In this document: one piece after another, positions 46,982-55,802 of the stretch
Layout: each line of letters begins with the position of its first letter
How positions within the stretch are numbered: the first letter of the stretch is position 1
Assembly: GCA_002746535.1 (NCBI GenBank)
Contig: NVWA01000027.1
Coordinates: 27,920-91,919, forward strand
Origin: Planctomycetota bacterium
GTDB lineage: Bacteria; Planctomycetota; GCA-2746535
Reading direction: 5' to 3'
Length of the DNA: 64,000 nucleotides
The notes under the pieces: generated by a model
What the model was told of the DNA's origin: nothing
Database searches by the model: none
The model's input: the letters and a program-made list of their open reading frames with translations, nothing else
Program-made: the position numbers and the translations under genes

Positions 46982-48001
46982 ATGGGTTTACTTATAGGTG
47001 GAAAAGTACTTGTAGGTCTCGATATAGGAACAACCATGGTGAAAGCAATTCAGCTAACACGTGTTAGAAAGAATGTGCAAATAACGGGGTTTGGAATCGC
47101 TAAGATAAAGAAAAGTGTGAACGATGCAATTATTGAAGCATTTGAATCAGGCGATATAAGTACTCGAAGAGTTTGCACTGCTATCTCAGGAAGATCCGAA
47201 ATAGTCGTAAAAAATATATTATTACCTGAAGTTTCTAATGAAGAAATCAACCATGTAATGGAAGGTGAATTAGATAAATATATTCCTTGGGAGATAGAAG
47301 ACTGTTTTTTTGATTGTCAAAAAATGACGGCCTCCGAAGAAGAGTCTAAAGCCAAGAAAATGAAAGTACTTATGATTGCTTCGAAGAAAAGCATCATCAA
47401 TACGCATTACCAGATGTTAGATGCTGCAGGTTTAAAATCTAAAATTATTGATTATGAAGCATTTTCATTAGGGAATTCATATGAATTAGGTTTCAGCCAA
47501 ACCGAAACAATTTCAGAAGATATTACTGCAATCGTAGACATAGGTGCTACTAAAGTAAACATTAATATAATGAATGGCACCGAATCGTTTTTCACCAGAG
47601 AAATTGATACCGCGGGCAATGACATGACCAATTCAATTGCTAAAAAATTTGGAGCTCCACCTGAAGACATTGAAAATATGAAAAAAGATCCAGGCGAAGT
47701 TTTAAACCCAATGCTTGAAGTTATCACTCCAATTTTAGAAGAAATTTCAAACGAAATTCAATTATCTTTTGATTATTTTGAAAACCAATTCGACCAACAA
47801 GTTCGTAAAATTTTACTTTGCGGTGGGGTTATTCGACTACCAGGAATTAGCGATATTTTAGCTCAGCAATTAAACACACCGTGTAGCATTTGGGATCCAA
47901 CAGAAGATATTGATATTGACGGCTCAAAAGTTGATGTCAAAAAGTTAAAAGACAATTCAATGATCTTAGGAATAGCACTAGGACTGGCGTCGAGAGTATA
48001 A
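46982..48001 (+). CDS. pilM: type IV pilus assembly protein PilM
   Basis: A 339-residue soluble actin-fold protein (GLDIGTTMVKAIQL at 12-25; AISGRSEIVVKNILLPEV; IVDIGATKVNINI; LCGGVIRLPGISDIL). It binds the cytoplasmic tail of PilN and links the pilus platform to the ATPase. Start ATG at 46982. First of five closely spaced genes in canonical pilMNOPQ order. It lacks the membrane part seen in its 643-residue counterpart at 43120. Confidence 0.92.
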   Translation: MGLLIGGKVLVGLDIGTTMVKAIQLTRVRKNVQITGFGIAKIKKSVNDAIIEAFESGDISTRRVCTAISGRSEIVVKNILLPEVSNEEINHVMEGELDKYIPWEIEDCFFDCQKMTASEEESKAKKMKVLMIASKKSIINTHYQMLDAAGLKSKIIDYEAFSLGNSYELGFSQTETISEDITAIVDIGATKVNINIMNGTESFFTREIDTAGNDMTNSIAKKFGAPPEDIENMKKDPGEVLNPMLEVITPILEEISNEIQLSFDYFENQFDQQVRKILLCGGVIRLPGISDILAQQLNTPCSIWDPTEDIDIDGSKVDVKKLKDNSMILGIALGLASRV

Positions 48002-48029
48002 TTAATAAAGAAATTTTATAAGGTAAAAA

Positions 48030-48707
48030 ATGATTAAGATCAACTTACTTCCAGAAAATCTTCGTGAGGTTGAGCATACCCCCTATCCAAGATTAATAAC
48101 TATTTTTATCAGCTTAATATTTTTTCTTTTCCTAAGCTATCTTTCAGTTTTAGCTGCAATAGAAGTAAGCCAACTTAAAAGTAATATAATAAGCAAAGAT
48201 GAAGAAATTACTCAGAAAAAACCTGAGGTAAAAATAGTTGAACTTTTAAAAAAAGAAATCAAAGATAAAAGGAAAAGAGACGAAGTATTAAAAAAAATAG
48301 TCGCCTCAAAAATCATGTGGGTTAGAAAATTGGATGAATTCAATAAGCTTGTTTCAGATGGACCATATAAAGGAAAACTATGGTTTGATGGTGTATATAT
48401 TGCTGCAACAAAAAGCAAGATTGATTTTTCTCCTGACTCTCAACTAATAATGAAACTTACTGCTCAGGGTCATTTAATGACCGATAGCAATGAGAAAGTT
48501 GCTACTAAACTTGGAGAATTGCAAGAACACTTGAGAAGCACTAAAAACTCTTTTGGTTCAAATATAGATCAATCAAAATTTAAAATTACTCACTATGCTG
48601 TTGAACCTAAACCAGATATCAATAAAAGTATTGTAAGCTTTCCACTTGAAATATTCTTTCTTCCAAAAACACTATTACCTACAAAAAAAGCTAAAGCGAA
48701 AAAGTGA
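48030..48707 (+). CDS. pilN: type IV pilus assembly protein PilN
   Basis: A 225-residue protein that begins with MIKINLLPENLRE, the conserved cytoplasmic PilN motif that docks into PilM. One membrane span (about 24-46), a coiled coil and a PilN-type periplasmic domain follow. Position after pilM confirms it. Confidence 0.88.
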   Translation: MIKINLLPENLREVEHTPYPRLITIFISLIFFLFLSYLSVLAAIEVSQLKSNIISKDEEITQKKPEVKIVELLKKEIKDKRKRDEVLKKIVASKIMWVRKLDEFNKLVSDGPYKGKLWFDGVYIAATKSKIDFSPDSQLIMKLTAQGHLMTDSNEKVATKLGELQEHLRSTKNSFGSNIDQSKFKITHYAVEPKPDINKSIVSFPLEIFFLPKTLLPTKKAKAKK

Positions 48708-48713
48708 GATTAA

Positions 48714-49388
48714 ATGAAAAATTTAAAAAATTTAACTGAAAAGCAAACATTAACTTTCACTATTGTTGGCGCTGTAGTAGTTTGTCTTATTCCATTTATT
48801 TCTCTATGTTATTTCCAGTATGAATCTGGGAACGGTTTTACCTCTTCATTTCTAGATAACCCTAGTAACTTATCTTCTAAAATTGTTACACTTGACAATC
48901 AAATAGATGTTATGGACAGAATAATTGCCACAAGAAGCAAATTAGAGATAGAAAAAAATAGTTTAAATGAAATTTATGAACGAGCAAAAAAAGCTCTCCC
49001 TGAAACAGAAGATCTCGAAGATTTATATCAATTGTTGGGTGAGATTTTTGATAGGTCTAAACTTAAATTAATCCATTTAAAGGATATTTCACCTAAAAAA
49101 GATACTGGAGCTGGCGGAAGAAGAGGCAAAAAAAAGAAGGCGACCTCTTCGGACAACATTAAATTTGTCCAAATGGTTTACACCATTGAGGGCAATTACC
49201 AGGAAATTCTAAATTTTATTCATCAAGTAGAAGATCACGATTTTGAGAGGTTTGTGATGATCACATCTTTAAAATTAGATCCGAAGACAGATCCCAAAAA
49301 AGAATCGAATTTAGAATATATGCGAGCAAAAATCATGTTTCTTAGCTTTTATTATTATACCAAAAAGAAAGGAAGTAGCGCAAAATGA
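48714..49388 (+). CDS. pilO: type IV pilus assembly protein PilO
   Basis: A 224-residue protein with one N-terminal membrane span (about 15-37), a coiled coil and a ferredoxin-like domain (IKFVQMVYTIEGNYQEILNFIHQVEDHDFERFVMITSLKLD), the PilO pattern. A basic GRRGKKKK insert precedes the domain. Its stop overlaps the next start by four bases. Confidence 0.85.
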   Translation: MKNLKNLTEKQTLTFTIVGAVVVCLIPFISLCYFQYESGNGFTSSFLDNPSNLSSKIVTLDNQIDVMDRIIATRSKLEIEKNSLNEIYERAKKALPETEDLEDLYQLLGEIFDRSKLKLIHLKDISPKKDTGAGGRRGKKKKATSSDNIKFVQMVYTIEGNYQEILNFIHQVEDHDFERFVMITSLKLDPKTDPKKESNLEYMRAKIMFLSFYYYTKKKGSSAK

Positions 49389-50164
49389 GGACTCCTTACA
49401 TACTAATTATATTACTCTCTTCTTTGATGTTATGCTCTAATTTTGTTTTCTCAAAACCAAAGAAAAAAAATGAAAAAAAAGAAAAAGATTTATCGAATCA
49501 GCTTCTTGATGATTTTATAAACAGAAAATCATATGCAAGAGATGATCTTATAAGTATACCTAGCCCATTTAGAAATTTAATCTTAGTTGAAAGATATAGA
49601 CAAGAAGCAATAAAAAGAAAAGAAAAAATAGACAAAATCAACGAGAAAATAAAAGAAGATGCTGAAATTGATGAAATTCCCGACGATAAAAATACTAATC
49701 AGCAGGTTGTAGACCCTTTTAAAATTAAACAAGATGTTATTCAATTTGTTAAAAAAAATATGAGCAAGGTAAACAAACATGCAAATCTCAGGGAATATGG
49801 TTTAGCAGAGAAAAAATTAACCGTGATGATCACAAAATTAACAAAGTACAAAGACGATGCAATGATTGCAAAGTTGGTAGAAGTAGAGAAAAGAAAAAAG
49901 CAAATTAAACAAGAACACAAAGATTGGGACACAATCAAGGGAGTAATAAATAATTTAACGGTTGATGCAATGTTTATGTCAAAAGGAAAGCCAAAAATTG
50001 CTCTAATTAATGATAGTGCTGTTGAAGAAGGTAAAAATTTAAATGACGCTTTAAACTTACCAGCAATCGCCCCTATAAAATTGCTTTTTGTTAGCACAAG
50101 CTCAATTACGATACAATTTAAAAAATTCACATTAAAAAAAGACTTAGTAGACAACGATTTATAA
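49385..50164 (+). CDS. PilP/GspC-like periplasmic protein
   Basis: A 259-residue protein with an N-terminal signal or anchor (1-23), a long Lys/Glu helical linker and a small C-terminal beta region (KIALINDSAVEEGKNLNDALNLPAIAPIKLLFVSTSSITIQFKKFTL). This resembles the HR domain by which PilP or GspC binds the secretin. No lipobox is seen, unlike classical PilP. Position between pilO and pilQ supports the call. Confidence 0.65.
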   Translation: MRTPYILIILLSSLMLCSNFVFSKPKKKNEKKEKDLSNQLLDDFINRKSYARDDLISIPSPFRNLILVERYRQEAIKRKEKIDKINEKIKEDAEIDEIPDDKNTNQQVVDPFKIKQDVIQFVKKNMSKVNKHANLREYGLAEKKLTVMITKLTKYKDDAMIAKLVEVEKRKKQIKQEHKDWDTIKGVINNLTVDAMFMSKGKPKIALINDSAVEEGKNLNDALNLPAIAPIKLLFVSTSSITIQFKKFTLKKDLVDNDL

Positions 50165-50194
50165 AAATTTTAAAACCAACATTTGGAGTAAAGA

Positions 50195-51985
50195 ATGACA
50201 ATCTTTAAATTTGCGAAAACATGGACAAGCCTATTTGTTAGCGTTTTGCTTTTACTTTCATCCAGCCTTTTTTCAAACGAGAGTAAAGGCACCAGTACTA
50301 TGTTAAACTTTAGTTTTAAAGAAAAAAAACTATCTGAAATTCTACAAGTATTCTCAGATGCAAGCGGAGTTAATATTCTTACTGATGAGGAAATTCAAGA
50401 TTTAAAAATTACGCTAAAGCTTGAAAATGTTACATTAGAAAAATCATTGACGGAGCTAGGTAAAAAATACGATCTACTTATTACTGACAGCATTGATAAC
50501 GTTATTCATATTTCCAAATTAATTAAAATTAACATTGATGTGAAAAATCCTATTACGCTAAATAATATTTTAAAACTTTTCGAAAGAGCATCTGATAGGG
50601 ACATTATTCCCTCTTTAGAAGTGTTAAATGACAAAAGAAAGCTCAGATTAAGTATAAGAAATGCTCCTTTCAAAGATGCCTTATCAACAATTGTTAAAGC
50701 TTTTGATTACGTTTGGTTTCAAGACTCAAATGGATTTATTATTGTTGCTAGAGCAAAACGTATGGAAAGTGAAATGATTACACGAGTATTAAAATTAAAT
50801 TATCGTGGTGTTTCATCCATACAAGCTAGTGAAACAGAGAGTGAGGATAAAGGTACTTCCATAAATTTAGATTCTGCTGGAGGTGCTGATGCCGGATCAT
50901 CACAAGCTGTTATTATCGATATTTTAAAAACTACCATTAAATCTTCTTTTGGAAAAATAGTTTATGACGCAGATACCAATTCAATAATTATAACCGATTT
51001 ACCTGATAAAATTAGAGCTATGCAAAAGCTGCTAGATCAACTCGATATACGACCTACTCAGCTTTTGATATCAGCAAAATTTGTAAGTATAGATACTGAT
51101 AACTCTACCAACTTTGGATTAGATTGGGTAAATGGCTTGGCAATTGGTGCACAAGGTGCTGATATTACAAGCGGAATTGCTTTCCCATTTACAACGGGTA
51201 GTGGAGGCTTTGAAGAAGATATTACAATTGCTGCAGGACCTAATGCTGTAACTACAGATAGTATTTATACTCTTGGTAGCCTCAGTTTTAGTCAAACACA
51301 ATTATCATTAAAACTGTTAAAAGAATATGCGAACGGTGAAATCATTCAAGAACCTTCAATAACGACACTTGATAACAAACAGGCTACTATTGGCGTAACA
51401 AAAGATATTTATTATGTCGAATCAAATACCATCATTTCACAAGCCGCTACAAATATTGAAAATGAAGTTAAGTCTGTTTCATCTGGAATTACGCTAATAT
51501 TGGTAGCACATGCTACAGGAAAAAATGGCGATATTGTGGTTAACGCACAACCTAGTGCAAATACCTTTATTAAATTCAATGACTTAAACGGAACAATAGT
51601 TCCTGAAATTGAAGAAAGAAAAGTTAACACAACCATGATAATTAAAGATGGTATGACAGGTGTAATGGGTGGATTGAAATTTTCTTCTGATGTAAACAAT
51701 AGACGTCAATTGCCCCTTTTAGGAAGAATACCAGGGTTAGGATGGCTTTTTAAGAAAAAGACTTCTTCAAAATCTGATAAAGAATTATTAATTTATATTT
51801 CGCCAAAAATAATTGTTGATCATAAATCAGATAATTTAGTAGATCAAATAAACAGTTTATCTGATAACATTAGTAAGGATGGATTGTTCCCTCAAAATTT
51901 CGCGAAGAAAACTGAAGAAATTCCAACAAGTAAGTATAAAAGAATAGAAGTAGATGAATCCTCTGATGAGGATACCAAAAAATAA
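50195..51985 (+). CDS. pilQ: type IV pilus secretin PilQ
   Basis: A 596-residue secretin. Signal peptide (about 1-28), two N0/STN-type domains (about 30-105 and 110-185), an N1 domain (about 190-295, ending NSIIITDLPDKIRAMQKLLDQLD) and the secretin core. The core has LDWVNGLAIGAQG, IKDGMTGVMGGLK and RQLPLLGRIPGLGWLFKKK. No AMIN domains are seen, so it is shorter than proteobacterial PilQ. Last gene of the cluster, followed by a strong terminator. Confidence 0.9.
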   Translation: MTIFKFAKTWTSLFVSVLLLLSSSLFSNESKGTSTMLNFSFKEKKLSEILQVFSDASGVNILTDEEIQDLKITLKLENVTLEKSLTELGKKYDLLITDSIDNVIHISKLIKINIDVKNPITLNNILKLFERASDRDIIPSLEVLNDKRKLRLSIRNAPFKDALSTIVKAFDYVWFQDSNGFIIVARAKRMESEMITRVLKLNYRGVSSIQASETESEDKGTSINLDSAGGADAGSSQAVIIDILKTTIKSSFGKIVYDADTNSIIITDLPDKIRAMQKLLDQLDIRPTQLLISAKFVSIDTDNSTNFGLDWVNGLAIGAQGADITSGIAFPFTTGSGGFEEDITIAAGPNAVTTDSIYTLGSLSFSQTQLSLKLLKEYANGEIIQEPSITTLDNKQATIGVTKDIYYVESNTIISQAATNIENEVKSVSSGITLILVAHATGKNGDIVVNAQPSANTFIKFNDLNGTIVPEIEERKVNTTMIIKDGMTGVMGGLKFSSDVNNRRQLPLLGRIPGLGWLFKKKTSSKSDKELLIYISPKIIVDHKSDNLVDQINSLSDNISKDGLFPQNFAKKTEEIPTSKYKRIEVDESSDEDTKK

Positions 51986-51994
51986 TATTTGCTA

Positions 51995-52033
51995 GCAGGT
52001 TTAATCATATTGACTCTAAGCCTGCAATTTTTT
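51995..52033 (+). terminator. intrinsic terminator of pilMNOPQ
   Basis: Nine-base-pair stem GCAGGTTTA / TAAGCCTGC with one G-T pair and a 13-base loop, followed by AATTTTTT. It starts 9 bases after the pilQ stop codon. Confidence 0.75.
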
Positions 52034-52201
52034 AATTTTCAATTTGCAATCACCCGCATTAATTAAAATATGACTTTTATTTTATTAAACGTTATCGAAT
52101 TCTACATGTTCGAATGAGCCAATAATATCTTGTCTTTATTACCAAGATTGTTAGAATTCTCGACCTTAAAATCCGAAAGGTGTATAAATCAGGAGATACA
52201 A

Positions 52202-52516
52202 ATGTACGCAGTAATCAACGATTCAGGAACCCAAATCAAAGTCGAAGAAGGTGATATTATCAGAATTGATTTGAAAGATAAAAAAGCCGGTGATGAAATC
52301 GAGTTCACTTCAGTAGATCTATTAAGTAATGGAGATCAATTATTAACTAATAAAGAGGAATTGGAAAACGTTAAAGTTTTGGGAAAAGTATTAAATGAAA
52401 TCAAAGCTGACAAAATAATTGTAACACATTATAAAAGAAAAAAACATTCTACTAAAACAAGACAAGGTCACAGACAAAAGTATTTAGAAGTAAAAATTGA
52501 GTCTATCGTAGCATAA
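52202..52516 (+). CDS. rplU: 50S ribosomal protein L21
   Basis: A 104-residue protein (MYAVINDSGTQIKVEEGDIIRIDL...KRKKHSTKTRQGHRQKYLEVKIESI), the full L21 length. The ATG at 52202 is chosen because AGGAGA precedes it; an in-frame codon at 52130 would add 24 residues with no match to the family. It binds 23S rRNA. Followed by rpmA as in most bacteria. Confidence 0.96.
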   Translation: MYAVINDSGTQIKVEEGDIIRIDLKDKKAGDEIEFTSVDLLSNGDQLLTNKEELENVKVLGKVLNEIKADKIIVTHYKRKKHSTKTRQGHRQKYLEVKIESIVA

Positions 52517-52545
52517 GAAATAGCTGCACATAAAAGGAGAAAAAA

Positions 52546-52779
52546 ATGGCACATAAAGTTGGTCAAGGATCTGCAGCAAATTCCGCTGATAGCAAACCTA
52601 AATTCAGAGGCATAAAGAGAAATCATGGTCAAGCAGTTATTTCAGGTAATATAATTGTTCGACAAGTGGGCAGTAAATTCAAAGCAGGTAAAAATGTTGG
52701 CAAAGGTAAAGACTTCACTCTATTTGCTGTAAAAGATGGAAAAGTTGAATTTAAAAAGGGTATAGTAAGCGTCTTATAA
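52546..52779 (+). CDS. rpmA: 50S ribosomal protein L27
   Basis: A 77-residue protein starting [16 protein letters not shown], with [36 protein letters not shown], diagnostic of L27. The N-terminus lies near the peptidyl-transferase centre. There is no cleavable Firmicutes-type extension. Strong AAAGGAGAA ribosome binding site. The obgE gene often found next is absent. Confidence 0.96.
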   Translation: MAHKVGQGSAANSADSKPKFRGIKRNHGQAVISGNIIVRQVGSKFKAGKNVGKGKDFTLFAVKDGKVEFKKGIVSVL

Positions 52780-52887
52780 TTCCAATTTGATCCTGTCTTT
52801 TATTAAAATCTTCTAAATAAATATATTTATAGATTTTGATTTCCCACTACATAATTATTTAAATTCAATTGGATATTCATTCCTTTC

Positions 52888-53343
52888 ATGAAGCCATTTT
52901 ATTTTCTTATCGTGTCCTTGATATCTATTAGTGTTCTTATTATTTTCTTAAACAATCAAATTTCTACTTATCCAATAAATGCAAATGGCCACACCCTTTA
53001 TTGTGAACTTGCCATTACCGATACTCAAAGGGCAACAGGATTAAAACATAGAAAATCTTTATATCAAAATCATGGAATGTTATTTGTTTATAAAGATTCA
53101 CAACCACGAACATTTATTATGCAAGATTGCAAGTTCCCAATAGCAATCATTTTTTGTGATAGTGCTGGCAAAGTAGTATTCATGGAAGAGATGCGAGTAA
53201 ATAAACCAAAAGAAGATATCCATTATAGATGCAAAAAAAATGCAATGTATGCAATTGAAGCTAATAAAAAGTGGTTTTCAAATAATAATGTTAAAGTAGG
53301 CGATTATATCAAAGGGTTACCATTTAAAGTTAAGAATCAATGA
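52888..53343 (+). CDS. DUF192 family protein
   Basis: A 151-residue protein with an N-terminal membrane or signal segment (about 3-23) and a DUF192 domain (ELAITDTQRATGLKHRKSLYQNHGMLFVYKD...TFIMQDCKFPIAIIFCD). The family is widespread, small and of unknown function, usually exported. The stop overlaps the cmoB start by four bases. Confidence 0.87.
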   Translation: MKPFYFLIVSLISISVLIIFLNNQISTYPINANGHTLYCELAITDTQRATGLKHRKSLYQNHGMLFVYKDSQPRTFIMQDCKFPIAIIFCDSAGKVVFMEEMRVNKPKEDIHYRCKKNAMYAIEANKKWFSNNNVKVGDYIKGLPFKVKNQ

Positions 53344-54308
53344 ATCGAATCAAACCAGACCACTCATATTTAAATTCTTGGCCAGAACATTTTGATATTG
53401 ATAACTTAAAAAGTGTTTTAGATGAAAGAGACACTTGGTTTGATCGTAAAAGCGTAAACAAATATTATAAATTGCTTGAAAAAACTCCCGATATAAAAGC
53501 AAAAATAAATTATTCTGACAAAGGTATAATTAAAATAGGTCAAGAATATGATATTACAATTGAAGATAAAGATCATATTGTAGCCTTCCTCGAGGAATTA
53601 ATTCCTTGGAGAAAAGGACCATTCGAATTATTTGGAATTGAAATAGATTCTGAATGGAGAAGCGATTGGAAATGGGATAGACTTTCAGATAAATTGGATT
53701 TAGAGAATAAAAAAGTTTGTGATATAGGATGTAATAATGGTTATTATTTATTCCAAATGTTAAAATATAAACCGTCATTTCTTCTCGGAATCGATCCAAT
53801 TCCTAAACTATGGTTTCAACATTATATATTTCAAAAATATATACAAGCACCCGAATTATTTTTCGAATTATTGGGCGTTGAACATTTACAATATTTTCAT
53901 GATTTTTTTGAAGTCGTATTTTGCATGGGGATTTTATATCACAGATTAGATCCCATAACCACACTAAAAAATATTAAACAATCCATGACAAAAGATGGAG
54001 TTTTAATAATTGAGTCCGCAGGAATTCCTGGAGATGAACCAGTGGCGCTATTTCCCGAAAAGACATATGGAAAAGCCAAGAATGTTTATTTCATGCCCAC
54101 AGTCAGCTGTATGCAAAATTGGCTATCAAAGTCAGGATTTAAAGATATAGAAGTAATCTATAAAGGTCAATTAACTTTAGAAGAACAAAGAAAGACTAAA
54201 TGGTGCCAATCACAAAGTCTACAAGACTTTTCTTTAAATAATAACCCAGAGACCACTGTTGAAGGCTATCCTGGCCCAATAAGAATGATTCTCATAGCAA
54301 AAATATAA
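53340..54308 (+). CDS. cmoB: tRNA U34 carboxymethyltransferase
   Basis: A 322-residue enzyme that uses carboxy-SAM to turn 5-hydroxyuridine at tRNA position 34 into 5-carboxymethoxyuridine. Typical motifs: IPWRKGPFELFGIEIDSEWRSDWKWDR, KVCDIGCNNGYYLFQML, GIDPIPKLWFQ, FCMGILYHRLDPI and ESAGIPGDEPVALFPE. The SAM-modifying partner CmoA is not in the window. Convergent with adk; the stops are three bases apart, with no terminator between. Confidence 0.9.
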   Translation: MNRIKPDHSYLNSWPEHFDIDNLKSVLDERDTWFDRKSVNKYYKLLEKTPDIKAKINYSDKGIIKIGQEYDITIEDKDHIVAFLEELIPWRKGPFELFGIEIDSEWRSDWKWDRLSDKLDLENKKVCDIGCNNGYYLFQMLKYKPSFLLGIDPIPKLWFQHYIFQKYIQAPELFFELLGVEHLQYFHDFFEVVFCMGILYHRLDPITTLKNIKQSMTKDGVLIIESAGIPGDEPVALFPEKTYGKAKNVYFMPTVSCMQNWLSKSGFKDIEVIYKGQLTLEEQRKTKWCQSQSLQDFSLNNNPETTVEGYPGPIRMILIAKI

Positions 54309-54311
54309 TAG

Positions 54312-54977
54312 TTAAGGAATTGGCGGGGGTTCTATCAGACTAACATCTGGAGGGGCTATATGCAACGGCCCTGTTTTTAAAATAAATGCAGATCCAACCA
54401 AAACGTCTCTTAGAACTTCAATGGGTCTATTTTCTGCAGAATATGTGAAAACTTTTTCTTTATCATAATGTTTCAAGACTTCACTAGTTTTTGTGTGATA
54501 CTCTTCAATACGTTTTCTAATAACACTTTCTTCAGCATCGTCACTTCGTTTTTCGATTTGAGCTCTTCTTAAAATCCTTTTCAAAATTACGTCTTCATTA
54601 AAAATATCCAATACAATAATATGAAGGATATCAACAAACTGGTCCAACATTTCCGCTTGTTTAGTGGTTCTTGGTATACCATCTAAAAGTAATAGTTGCT
54701 GACCAGGAAAATAACGATTTGTATCTACAAGTCCCCTTGTATACTTTTTCCAAACTTCAAATGTAACTTCATCAGGAACAAGCTTACCTTTTCCAGCATA
54801 TTCATGAAAGAGCTGCCCATTCTTACTTTCTGGTGATAAATGTCTAAATATGTTCCCTGACGATAAATGAAAGTGATTTCCTGCGGCACAAATCATTTGA
54901 CCGATGGTCCCCTTCCCCGCACCAGGAGGACCAAATAATAAAACGACTTGAGGTCTATGCATTCCGGAAAAAGGCAT
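54312..54977 (-). CDS. adk: adenylate kinase-like nucleoside monophosphate kinase
   Basis: A 221-residue P-loop kinase: GPPGAGKGT (16-24), LSSGNIFR (AMP site), LDGIPRTTKQAEML and RSDDAEESVIRKRIEEYHTKTSEVLKHY. The region between Arg-Arg and the RSDD motif is only a few residues long, so it has the short-LID form without the zinc-type LID of many bacterial enzymes. It probably interconverts AMP, ATP and ADP; a UMP/CMP kinase role cannot be excluded. A proline-rich tail ends SLIEPPPIP. Third after tRNA-Glu and smpB. Confidence 0.82.
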   Translation of the reverse strand: MPFSGMHRPQVVLLFGPPGAGKGTIGQMICAAGNHFHLSSGNIFRHLSPESKNGQLFHEYAGKGKLVPDEVTFEVWKKYTRGLVDTNRYFPGQQLLLLDGIPRTTKQAEMLDQFVDILHIIVLDIFNEDVILKRILRRAQIEKRSDDAEESVIRKRIEEYHTKTSEVLKHYDKEKVFTYSAENRPIEVLRDVLVGSAFILKTGPLHIAPPDVSLIEPPPIP

Positions 54978-55062
54978 TCTACAGAATCTTTCTAAACGTA
55001 ATTAAAACACATAAATGAAATTTATCGTAAGCTTGATAAAAAACAACTAAATATTTTGAATT

Positions 55063-55542
55063 TTAAAACCTATTCTTTGAACTTCTTTGCATATCCCTTA
55101 AATCCGATTTCTTTTTCAAATCATCTCGTTTGTCATGCTGTTTCTTACCTTGACATAAACCAAGTGTTATTTTGGCCCATGGCCCATTAAAATGGACATC
55201 AAGAGGGATTAATGTGTATCCATTGAGTTTTATTTTTTTAGCTAACTTAATGATTTCGGATTTATGCAATAATAATTTTCGTTTTCGAAGAGGATCTACT
55301 ATTTCATGTCCAGCATTTTCATATAGGCTGATATGCAATTGTTTTAACCATATTTGGTTATCAATGATATCTGCAAATGCATCTTCCATAGTTAATTTAT
55401 TTGCTCGCAAAGATTTTACTTCCACACCTTTTAATTCTATACCAACTTCTAAAGATTCAATTATATGGAAATCGTGTTTAGCTTTTCGATTTGTAGCGAT
55501 TTTAATAGTAAGCTTTTTATTAGATTTTTCTGGAGGAGGCAT
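55063..55542 (-). CDS. smpB: SsrA-binding protein SmpB
   Basis: A 159-residue protein needed for tmRNA ribosome rescue. NRKAKHDFHIIESLEVGIELKGVEVKSLRANK, HISLYENAGHEIVDPLRKRKLLLHKSEI and WAKITLGLCQGKKQHDKRDDLKKKSDLRDMQR are diagnostic. The basic C-terminal tail is complete. A glycine-free proline-rich N-tail (MPPPEKSN) is typical. Lies 25 bases after the tRNA-Glu gene on the same strand. The tmRNA gene is not in the window. Confidence 0.96.
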   Translation of the reverse strand: MPPPEKSNKKLTIKIATNRKAKHDFHIIESLEVGIELKGVEVKSLRANKLTMEDAFADIIDNQIWLKQLHISLYENAGHEIVDPLRKRKLLLHKSEIIKLAKKIKLNGYTLIPLDVHFNGPWAKITLGLCQGKKQHDKRDDLKKKSDLRDMQRSSKNRF

Positions 55543-55567
55543 TGGAATTTAATTCAATAAAAGAAAG

Positions 55568-55642
55568 TGACCCTACGGGGATTTGAACCCCGGTCGCTAG
55601 AATGAAAATCTAGTGTCCTAGGCCTGGCTAGACGATAGGGCC
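55568..55642 (-). tRNA. tRNA-Glu (anticodon TTC)
   Basis: A 75-base cloverleaf on the minus strand: acceptor GGCCCTA / TAGGGTC with one G-T pair, anticodon stem CTAGA / TCTAG with loop TTTTCAT (anticodon TTC), T arm CCGGGGTTCAAATCCCCG, and discriminator A. No CCA is encoded, so it must be added. Located between a strong promoter and smpB. Confidence 0.95.
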
Positions 55643-55661
55643 TCTTTTTTTTGAGCGCAGA

Positions 55662-55689
55662 ATCATATCCCCTATTGTCATACTGTCAA
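55662..55689 (-). promoter_or_regulatory. promoter of tRNA-Glu and smpB
   Basis: Minus strand: perfect TTGACA at 55689-55684, a 16-base spacer and TATGAT at 55667-55662 (five of six), 20 bases before the tRNA. This is the best sigma-70 promoter in the window. Confidence 0.75.
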
Positions 55690-55698
55690 ACAATTATT

Positions 55699-55720
55699 CC
55701 GAAAATACACGTATTCTCGG
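55699..55720 (-). repeat. hairpin upstream of the tRNA promoter
   Basis: CCGAAAATAC / GTATTCTCGG forms a near-perfect 10-base stem with one wobble pair just upstream of the -35 box. It could be a second terminator of the PEGA gene or a protein site. Confidence 0.45.
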
Positions 55721-55737
55721 TACAGAAAAATTACTAT

Positions 55738-55746
55738 ATTATAGCA
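55738..55746 (-). promoter_or_regulatory. possible extended -10 promoter
   Basis: Minus strand TGCTATAAT is a perfect extended -10 element, directly after the T tract of the PEGA-gene terminator. No -35 is visible. It could start a longer tRNA-Glu/smpB transcript. Confidence 0.3.
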
Positions 55747-55765
55747 AAAAGCCAAAGTATTTGGC
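55746..55765 (-). terminator. intrinsic terminator after the PEGA lipoprotein gene
   Basis: Minus strand: GCCAAA-TAC-TTTGGC followed directly by TTTTT, 38 bases after the stop codon of the PEGA lipoprotein gene. Confidence 0.65.
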
Positions 55766-55802
55766 AAATATTGTCTTAATTAATTTATAAATCAAAACGC
55801 AC

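Noticed and set aside
52130..52201. 24-residue N-terminal extension of L21
   Set aside because: L21 family proteins start at MYAVI, and AGGAGA directly precedes the ATG at 52202.
55172..55552. 126-residue frame antisense to smpB
   Set aside because: Shadow of smpB; no ribosome binding site and no match to a known family.
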